From Thoreauomyces humboldtii (lineage: Eukaryota > Chytridiomycota > Chytridiomycetes > Spizellomycetales > Powellomycetaceae): a stretch of 15,827 bases of DNA. The position numbers and the translations under genes were made by a program. The notes below the pieces were generated by a model, which worked only from the letters and a program-made list of their open reading frames with translations, ran no database searches and was not told the DNA's origin. Every line of letters begins with the position of its first letter. Within the stretch, counting starts at the first letter, position 1. Of the stretch, positions 10,086-15,827 are shown piece after piece. The stretch covers positions 1-15,827 of the forward strand of contig JADGJA010000531.1 in assembly GCA_027596035.1 (NCBI GenBank), written 5' to 3'.

Positions 10086-12108
10086 ATGATCCTCAGTGCT
10101 GCGAAAACACTACGAATGCTTGCTTTCGTGGTAGTAGCCGCCCAAGTGGCCGTATCGCATGCACTCCCCATAGGACGGGACGCTCCCGTAGTCCCTTTTA
10201 TTACTCGCAACGGAGCGACGCTGATGGACGGCAACAAACCCTTCAGATTTGCCAGCTTCAACATCCCGTCGTTGTTCGTCACAGAGGATGTGGGCGCCCT
10301 GCACGATCAAGCCCCTGCAGATTACGAGCAGTGGGATCTTCTGCGCTCCATTAAGCTCTTCGTGAGGTTTCTCTCGTGTGTTCTCTTGCTACCGATTCTG
10401 ACCTTCTCCAAACCCTCTTCAGGCGGGAACCAATACAGCTGTGGCAAGGTCATACGTTTTTACTATCGCCTGGAATGTTACGGATCCCGAAAACTTCCAT
10501 ATGAAGGGTCTCGGCGACTACAATGAGCTTGTGTGGGCACGTACAGACACGGCAATCGCATTGGCAGCCCAACAGGGCGTCAGACTCATCATTCCGATCA
10601 TCGACTGGTGGAGCTACCATGGCGGGGTAGCCGAGTTTGCTGCCTACCGCGGGAAAGCCAAATGGGACTTCTTCACTGATGGGCAGCTGAGGAACGATTT
10701 CAAATCCCACATCACGCATTGCTTGAACCGAGTGAACACGTTGACCGGGGTTGCGTACAAAGGTTGGTCGGAAGCGTGCGGAAGCGTGCTGGCACCTGGT
10801 ATCCCGCGCTCAAAGAACCTCCTTCGCTCTTTGGAATCGGAACAGACGACCCGACCATCATGATGTGGGAGATCGGAAACGAGCTAGGTGAATGGAACGG
10901 TATAGTTCCGCCGGATTGGACCTTGGACATTGCGCAACATGTCAAAACCACGGCACCGAAGCAGCTGGTCGGCGATGCATCCATTAACCAGATGACAGTG
11001 CTCGGGGAATTCAATCCGACCACGAAGCAAGCGTGGGGATACAACCACACGAGAAAGTTTGACGTAATGGCTGCTGCAGGAATCCTGGATTCGCCTTATC
11101 TGGATGTCATTTCTGATCACTACTATGACGCTATGGTGAGTTTTTCTCCTCCTTCCGTCCTAGTTGTTGGGCAACTGAACTGAAAACGGCGTATTTAATC
11201 CACCTAGGGAGCCAATGATTGGATGGACAGAGCTGCGGATGGAAGTGCCCGTGTAGCGCAGCAGCACTTAAAAGTCTACTACATAGGTATGGGCGAGAAA
11301 GTGGACTTTTGTACATGACAATCCTCAATGTGCCTGGTTCTATGATTAGGCGAGTTTGGCTTCGAAGGCGAGGTAGTTTATAGAAACCTGCTTAACTCTA
11401 TGGTCAAGAATCCCTTGATCGCCGGAGGTGAGCAGCTTGCTTTACCGATGCCTTGCGGTTCAATGTTGGAGTTTCTTCTCATTGAATCCCATCTCCCCGC
11501 TCAGCGGCAATCTGGAGTCTTCGCGGCCACAGCCGCTTTGGGGGGTACTATCGACATTATGAGCGCACGTCATGGTTCTCTTACCACCTTCCGGGTTATC
11601 AGCCAGGGTTCTCCCATTCCGCCTCCTTCGATCTCGGCAGCAACTCGGATGAGCTGGACACCATGCGTCTCATGCGGTCCGTCAATGCCCAGCTTGCCGG
11701 TTTGGCAACGCCCGTTCCGTACCCGATCCCGGACCAGCCCCAGATGCTGCCGATCACCGTACCGGTCGAGCTGCACTGGCTGGGCGTTCCGCAAGCGGGT
11801 TCGTACGAGGTCTGGAGGGACAAAGGAGATGCGGGACAGGATGGTGGGTGGACCCTAGTTGCGCAGGGCGTGACGGACGCTTTGCAGGCTGGCGCTGTGC
11901 TTTGGACCGACAACGTTGCCGCGTTGACGTGTGGCATCCTGTAAGTCTACTCGTTTCCTTATCTGCATCCAATGCGCGCGATAGTCGCCCGCTTTACATG
12001 ACTCATGTCAGTTTCATCCACTTCTCTAGATACTCTTATCTGGTTCGTGCAGTGTCAGAGTCCGGGCCGGGGCCCTTCGCCGATCCGGTCACGGTCACCG
12101 CATGTTAA
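10086..12108 (+). CDS. Secreted glycoside hydrolase family 5 (endo-beta-mannanase-like) with C-terminal Fn3-like module
   Basis: Seven exons (10086-10361, 10423-10762, 10846-11135, 11208-11286, 11350-11427, 11505-11940 and 12030-12108) give 1,578 nt, 525 residues, with all phases matching. Residues 1-26 form a signal peptide. The catalytic (beta/alpha)8 barrel runs from about residue 38 to 400. DDPTIMMWEIGNE carries the acid/base Glu218, and YYIGEFGFEGE carries the nucleophile Glu330. RSYVF and AIWSLRGH with W358 fit GH5 subsites. The barrel resembles subfamily 7 mannanases and relatives, which hydrolyse internal beta-1,4 bonds, but the exact subfamily and substrate are not certain. Residues 430-525 (ELHWLGVP, SYEVWRD, YLVRAVSESGPGPFADP) look like a fibronectin type III module. 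The ATG at 10086 was chosen because the signal peptide begins there; M11 is a weaker alternative. Intron 2 uses the unusual donor GTTGGT at 10763, but it is the splice that restores the YKDDPT motif. Confidence 0.85.
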
Positions 12109-12518
12109 GTGAAACGGGAGCTCCGACAATGCGGCTTGCCATGGATAGATTAGAAGACTAGACTCAAAAATACGCTCAACGACCCCCTATTTTCGTTTCC
12201 TTTCTGGATCTCCGTGTACCATGCATGCAATAGACATGAGCGAAGCTTTCTGAAGGAGCAGTTTAGGTGCGGAAGGTTTGAGATGAAGGCAGTACCTCTA
12301 ATGCATGAAGCATCGAATGAATGACGATGAACAGGACGTAGAGGCGAGGCAGTAAAGTAAACCACGCTGTGCTGAAGGGTACGTTTCACTTCGGCGCACT
12401 GCCATCAGCTGATCGGTCACACGCCTATCTAAAGAAACCAAAGCTCGTTTGATTGTGCAACTTGCGTGCAAGAACAGAAGAAAGGGAAATGTGCCAACGC
12501 CTTTCTTATCGAACAGGG
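12109..12518. other. Convergent 3' intergenic region
   Basis: The 410-bp gap lies between the stop codon of the plus-strand glycoside hydrolase gene and that of the minus-strand orphan gene. It should contain both 3' untranslated regions. I see no ORF, repeat or RNA gene here that I can support. Confidence 0.6.
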
Positions 12519-13853
12519 TTATTTCTCATCGTACGCTGTGAGAGGATTCTTGCCATGGGTCAACCTGGGAACAAAGGCAAAATGGTGCCAGCTGATGATG
12601 GCGGGGTCCACTTCCGCGATTCTGTGCAGCATCGAGTCTGGGAGCAGGAACGGCCGTCCTCCGATGGCCGTCTTGAGCAGCTTGTACCGGAAGTCTTGTG
12701 AGACCTTGAGGGGAGTGTCGAAGGGGGTCTCCCAGTATTTAGGAATGAGGCCGATGGCAAAGTTGAAAAGAAGCTCCACCTGGTGGCCGTATGCAGAGAG
12801 CTGGGGACCCTTTGGCTCGCACCACGCGAGACAGCACCGGTACCCGTCCAGAGTAGGTTCGGGACCGGTCGAAGAACAGTAGGCGAGCACATCTGGATCA
12901 TCCGGGAATACGTCGGGTATCGCTCTGAGGGCAGCCTCGGGGGACCCGAAGGCGGGGAGCAGGCGCCGGGCGTCAGGTAGGTCCGTGTGCGGAATCCAGT
13001 TGGTCATGAGCTCATCATCCAGGCAAGCGAGCAGAGTGCCCAGGCGCTCGTTTCCCTCTGGCAAAGTACGCTCGTCGCCCATTGAGGCGGCGACGGCGAC
13101 CAATCGGCAAGACTCGATGTCACGTATTGTCGCACTCCAACCGGTCTGCCCGTTGTTGTACTGCGCGCGAAAGCGGCGCCAGGTTCCTGCACCGTCACAG
13201 ATCTCAAAGTCGTGGTAGATCTGCGTCGTGAGTGATTCGGCCGTGTCCTTTCCGCCGGTCTCGTCCGCACCGCCCCCCCAGATGGATGCGTTGGTCAGCA
13301 TAGGGTCCAGCATCTTGGGAAAGTCCGGGTGGCGCCACAACGAGGTGCGTCTGGCAACAAGGAGATGAATTCTCTGGAGCAGCCGGACGTGAAGCTTGCG
13401 CTCCCAGATGGATGGGGGCGCCACCGGACGGGTGAGGTATCGGCGAAGAACCTCGTTGTAGATTGTAGGATCCTTGTGCCAGCCTAACGCGTCCGGTCCG
13501 AAATTGTACCCTTCGAAGTCCACCTTGCCGATCTTGGGTGAGAACAAGGCCCGTCCTGGGGAGGTGACATAAAAGACAGCGGCCCTCTTTTTCTTGGTGA
13601 TGTTCCGGGGAATGAACATGGGAGAGTGTAGGTCGGGAAAGGAAGAGTAGGGCGAGTCCCTGTCAAGGGCTCTCCAGTTGCAGACGTAGCATTCGCAGCA
13701 GGTGCTGAAGGTATGAGGGCCAGGCAGGTGCACGACCTTCTCGTCGTTGGGGTCAAGGCGGTATACTGGAGGAGTTGCCTTTGGATCCGGCGGAGAATGG
13801 GCGGCTGTTGCCATTGCCGTAGCAACTTGGTGTTGGACCTTTGCTGGTATCAT
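12519..13853 (-). CDS. Intronless orphan protein of 444 residues
   Basis: A single uninterrupted frame runs from an ATG at 13853 to a TAA at 12519. I do not recognise the family. There is no signal peptide or transmembrane segment, so the product is probably intracellular. Visible features are an Ala/Pro-rich N-terminus (residues 1-30), a cysteine cluster CCECYVC at about 52-58, a basic patch ITKKKRAA, an Arg/His/Leu-rich stretch around residues 145-165, a Gly run after SIWGGG, and a C-terminal half rich in Asp/Pro turns. Later Cys residues (YCSS, CCLAWC) could form a second metal or disulphide site, but spacing does not match a zinc finger I know. Unlike the three preceding genes it has no introns, which may mean retro-derived origin or simply a different gene class. 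It converges on the glycoside hydrolase gene and diverges from the gene at 15017. Confidence 0.75.
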   Translation of the reverse strand: MIPAKVQHQVATAMATAAHSPPDPKATPPVYRLDPNDEKVVHLPGPHTFSTCCECYVCNWRALDRDSPYSSFPDLHSPMFIPRNITKKKRAAVFYVTSPGRALFSPKIGKVDFEGYNFGPDALGWHKDPTIYNEVLRRYLTRPVAPPSIWERKLHVRLLQRIHLLVARRTSLWRHPDFPKMLDPMLTNASIWGGGADETGGKDTAESLTTQIYHDFEICDGAGTWRRFRAQYNNGQTGWSATIRDIESCRLVAVAASMGDERTLPEGNERLGTLLACLDDELMTNWIPHTDLPDARRLLPAFGSPEAALRAIPDVFPDDPDVLAYCSSTGPEPTLDGYRCCLAWCEPKGPQLSAYGHQVELLFNFAIGLIPKYWETPFDTPLKVSQDFRYKLLKTAIGGRPFLLPDSMLHRIAEVDPAIISWHHFAFVPRLTHGKNPLTAYDEK

Positions 13854-13983
13854 GTAATTTCTAGTTTTTGGATCAACCTTCTTTCTTGTGTGTCAACGAG
13901 TGATCTCGGTAACAACGGTGTACCGTAAGTCTAATGTGTTATTGCTCACCCGTTGTCACAGAACAAGGCGCGTCCTTGGGTAG

Positions 13984-14066
13984 ACCGGAGCGAGGCGGAG
14001 ACGAGGGCGGGGACGAGGACGGGGACGAGAACGGGGATGAGGATGAGGACAAGGGTTGCGAGCGAG
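13984..14066. repeat. Purine-rich low-complexity tract
   Basis: The plus strand here is almost all G and A with regular C or T interruptions. It is built from degenerate units such as GGGGACGAG and GGATGAG repeating at about 6-12 bp. On the minus strand it is a pyrimidine tract about 130-210 nt upstream of the minus-strand orphan gene, a position where such tracts can act as promoter elements. Translation of the antisense gives an Arg/Pro repeat that I regard as an artefact. Confidence 0.6.
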
Positions 14067-14093
14067 GAGATCTTTATTTAAGGAATGACCTGT

Positions 14094-14114
14094 GTTGACC
14101 GGCTGGAGGTCAAC
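14094..14114. repeat. Short perfect inverted repeat
   Basis: GTTGACC and GGTCAAC flank a 7-nt spacer. TTGACC is W-box-like, but the paired layout could equally be a binding site for a dimeric regulator. Only the symmetry is observed. Confidence 0.4.
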
Positions 14115-14248
14115 CCAGCGGGGCGACGGGGTATAAGACGAGGGATGATAGACGCAGGCTACCCACAGGCAAAAATTACACAACCCTAGGTGGCGCAGCT
14201 GTCGACCCGGTTCCACGTTTTTGGTACCAAGTTCCGTGGGGTAACACT

Positions 14249-14270
14249 AAATGATCCGATCGGATCATTT
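14249..14270. repeat. 22-bp perfect palindrome
   Basis: The half-site AAATGATCCGA is followed at once by its exact reverse complement TCGGATCATTT with no spacer. A perfect 22-bp dyad is unlikely by chance in a window of this size. It could be a binding site for a homodimeric protein, or a remnant of inverted transposon ends joined head to head. Confidence 0.65.
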
Positions 14271-14381
14271 CGGAACCTTTAAAAAAGTTGAAGTCACTGA
14301 AATGTCGCGACCTTTGCAGTGCTGTAAAAACTTGGCCCTCCGACCTCCTCAGCCGGACGGTTGAGCCGCCTACGGCCACTG

Positions 14382-14394
14382 CTGCTTCGCAGCC
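14382..14394. repeat. Short hairpin GCTGC-TTC-GCAGC
   Basis: A 5-bp perfect stem closes a 3-nt loop. It is small by itself but belongs to a run of perfect hairpins within about 250 bp. Confidence 0.35.
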
Positions 14395-14430
14395 GACGTG
14401 CCGTCAAGACGACCACTAGGTTTCATAGGA

Positions 14431-14450
14431 AGGCTACCAAAGGGTAGCCT
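14431..14450. repeat. Hairpin with 8-bp perfect stem
   Basis: AGGCTACC and GGTAGCCT flank the 4-nt loop AAAG. It lies 13 bp upstream of the TATA consensus. No T-run follows it. Confidence 0.55.
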
Positions 14451-14463
14451 GCGTGTATCATCC

Positions 14464-14473
14464 CTATATAAGA
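14464..14473 (+). promoter_or_regulatory. TATA-box consensus
   Basis: CTATATAAGA is the best TATA match in this spacer. It is followed by a CCAAT core at 14479-14483 and a GC hairpin. The next supportable start codon on this strand is about 550 bp away at 15017, so it may drive a long leader, an unrecognised transcript or an element remnant. Confidence 0.35.
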
Positions 14474-14483
14474 CTAGGCCAAT

Positions 14484-14500
14484 GGGCGGCGTGGCCGCCC
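14484..14500. repeat. GC-rich hairpin with 7-bp perfect stem
   Basis: GGGCGGC and GCCGCCC flank a GTG loop. It lies about 10 bp downstream of the TATA consensus. Confidence 0.5.
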
Positions 14501-14523
14501 TTCCCACAGCGAAGGTAAACAGA

Positions 14524-14588
14524 ATTCAGGGTACACTGAAATTCAGGCGAGAATACAGGAAAACATTCAGGGTACACTGAATTTCAGG
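14524..14588. repeat. 24-bp direct repeat, two copies, each with an internal dyad
   Basis: The copies at 14524-14547 and 14565-14588 both begin ATTCAGGGTACACTGAA and continue to TTCAGG, with one mismatch over 24 bp. Their starts are 41 bp apart. Each copy contains TTCAG and its complement CTGAA, so each is a small dyad; TTCAGGGTAC returns in part directly after the second copy. This looks like an array of binding sites or the decayed end of an element. Confidence 0.6.
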
Positions 14589-15016
14589 GTACCATGAGCC
14601 TTCTGAGTCGATTTTCGGGTCAGCCAAGTTCAAATATATTAGTCCAAAAGTTCCGTAAAAACGACGTTCGGGGTGGTCCGCTCTTCACTGGGCCACAATA
14701 GAAGAACGTGACCCCGCCTACGTACTCGCGAGAGAGCTGTATAGAGCTGTCCGTGGGCAAAAACAGGATGTCTCAGGTCCAGTACAATGCGGTCCAGTGT
14801 CAAGCCCTGGCAGCTATTGAAAGTCGTACTATAGGCAAGCCTGAGCGGAAACTGCTTGCGGGCAATCGTCTAAGAGCAGAAGTCCGGAACAAACAGAAAC
14901 GTGATCCGGGGTAAGCAGAAGTGCTTGCCGGTGAGAAGCAATTGCACGTATACATAATTTGCATGTAAGGATACAATGCGCACTCGCGCATTCAGAAGCC
15001 GGTACAATCCAGCATC

Positions 15017-15649
15017 ATGTCCGCGTGCGCGCACTGCAGAGTCTGCGACAATGCCATCTACGCCAACCCGGAATCAACGATCAAGCGCAAGATATGCGGT
15101 TCCTGCCGCGGGAAGCAGGATCGGTTATCCCGGAAAAATAAGAATCGTGTCCTACTCGCTCAAGGGATCCCGGTTCCCAAAGGAGATGCGGGCCTCCTCT
15201 ACGACATTGGAACGGGAGCCTGCGTTTGGCTGGAAAACAGCTACAGAAACACGTGCATCCAACTACCAAACTCGGCCAGATGCTACTTCAATTACCTCGA
15301 CTCCCTTAATCACCTTGTGCAAGAGCAAACGGTCATTTTTTTTGTTGATACAAGCGTAAGAGACCGCTTCTCCCAGCGCTCAAGCATGACAAGCGTTGCA
15401 TTCCCATCTACGAGAGAGCAAGTGGCACAAGAAGTCTTCGACAAGGTTCTGGCTCAGTTCGAGGAGGGTAGCCTGGAATCCATGGGCAAGAAAGGTTGTC
15501 CGTATGTCGTCAAAGATCCCAAACAGCGTACGCCATTGCATCAGGCATGGCTGATCGCGCCAAGAAACGATACCAGCCGGCACCTTTGCCATCACGTTGC
15601 TTCCATATGGCATAAACAACGAGGACGGTTTGGGTTTTGGAAACGATGA
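15017..15649 (+). CDS. Orphan protein with N-terminal CxxC zinc-ribbon-like cluster
   Basis: A single open frame from the ATG at 15017 to a TGA at 15647-15649 encodes 210 residues. Residues 4-33 contain C-x2-C-x2-C, then 18 residues later C-x2-C (ICGSCRGKQ), a layout that could bind zinc. A strongly basic stretch (RLSRKNKNR, residues 36-44) follows. The rest is of mixed composition, with a second basic patch at the C-terminus (HKQRGRFGFWKR). A nucleic-acid-binding or regulatory role is a guess from the Cys cluster and basic stretch; I do not recognise a family. An ATG at 14976 in another frame opens a 127-codon overlapping frame that I treat as a shadow because it lacks the Cys pattern. The gene has no introns and is divergent from the 444-residue orphan. 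Confidence 0.6.
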   Translation: MSACAHCRVCDNAIYANPESTIKRKICGSCRGKQDRLSRKNKNRVLLAQGIPVPKGDAGLLYDIGTGACVWLENSYRNTCIQLPNSARCYFNYLDSLNHLVQEQTVIFFVDTSVRDRFSQRSSMTSVAFPSTREQVAQEVFDKVLAQFEEGSLESMGKKGCPYVVKDPKQRTPLHQAWLIAPRNDTSRHLCHHVASIWHKQRGRFGFWKR

Positions 15650-15827
15650 AAAAAGGACTCCTGCGTCGCTGAAATGTTTGGCGAAACAAGGGATGTGTTC
15701 TTTTTATATACCGTCATATGGGAGCCGCACCATCTCGACTCGAAGGTAACGTAGGTGCCCGAGCGATCGTAAAGCGAAAGCGACGCATGCATCTGGGCCA
15801 CCACAGCTTTCTGGTTGTCGAAACGAA
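15592..15827 (-). CDS. Possible partial gene entering from the right edge
   Basis: A minus-strand frame is open from the window edge down to 15592. Its first part, about 15730-15827, reads like real coding sequence (FDNQKAVVAQMHASLSLYDR, then SGTYVTFESRW). The part below about 15710 is less convincing and overlaps the 3' end of the plus-strand orphan gene antisense, so the true exon may end at a donor such as GTATAT near 15708. I cannot identify the product. Confidence 0.25.
   Translation of the reverse strand, partial: RFDNQKAVVAQMHASLSLYDRSGTYVTFESRWCGSHMTVYKKNTSLVSPNISATQESFFHRFQNPNRPRCLCHMEAT

Larger units (their letters stand above)
13854..15016. other. Palindrome-rich intergenic region between divergent orphan genes
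   Basis: This 1.16-kb stretch separates two divergently read intronless genes. It contains a purine-rich tract (13984-14066), a 7-bp stem GTTGACC/GGTCAAC at 14094-14114, a 22-bp perfect palindrome (14249-14270), hairpins at 14382-14394, 14431-14450 and 14484-14500, a TATA consensus at 14464-14473, and a 24-bp direct repeat (14524-14588). A 35-codon ATG frame at 14594 has no support beyond being open. Part of this region must hold the promoters of both flanking genes. Confidence 0.6.

Noticed and set aside
13956..14216. Minus-strand frame with an Arg-Pro repeat
   Set aside because: It is the translation of a purine/pyrimidine low-complexity tract and lacks coding character.
14594..14701. 35-codon ATG frame downstream of the TATA consensus
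   Set aside because: It is too short, without recognisable features, and lies inside a repeat-rich spacer.
14976..15359. 127-codon frame overlapping the zinc-ribbon-like orphan
   Set aside because: It is rich in Arg, Ser and Thr with no pattern; the overlapping frame has organised Cys spacing and runs longer.

Overview
The window looks like nuclear DNA of a fungus. Its larger genes are split by short GT-AG introns of 46 to 112 nt. Donors are mostly GTANGT, and CTAAC- or CTGAC-like branch sites lie before many acceptors. Gene spacing is compact, and three genes encode proteins with signal peptides. An early-diverging (chytrid-like) fungus is my best guess, but the lineage is an inference and cannot be settled from this sequence alone.

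Layout. The first 1.14 kb holds no gene I can support. From 6957 down to 1143 on the minus strand runs an 11-exon gene (gene A) whose splices all keep frame, giving a 1,704-residue secreted protein. It has an N-terminal part resembling fungal DUF7029 and DUF7223, then 16 cysteine/tryptophan-proline modules resembling the hormone-receptor (HormR) domain of animal adhesion GPCRs, then a unique C-terminal domain. A 511-bp divergent promoter separates it from gene B (plus, 7469-9542, 9 exons, 503 residues), a secreted DNA/RNA non-specific endonuclease with long extensions. After a 543-bp gap containing a MITE-like inverted repeat comes gene C (plus, 10086-12108, 7 exons, 525 residues), a secreted glycoside hydrolase of family 5 (mannanase-like) with a C-terminal fibronectin-III-like module. 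Gene D (minus, 12519-13853) is an intronless orphan of 444 residues, convergent with gene C. Gene E (plus, 15017-15649) is an intronless orphan of 210 residues with an N-terminal CxxC cluster. Between D and E lies 1.16 kb of non-coding DNA with many short perfect palindromes, a purine-rich tract and a 24-bp direct repeat. An open frame at the right edge (minus) may be part of another gene.

How the genes relate. A, B and C all appear to encode exported proteins: a large modular surface or matrix protein, a nuclease and a polysaccharide hydrolase. Together they suggest a block of secreted functions for attachment and for breaking down extracellular nucleic acid and mannan-type polysaccharide. 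That link is an inference from adjacency; only A and B share a promoter region. All exon models were built by hand from splice consensus and frame continuity and have no transcript support.
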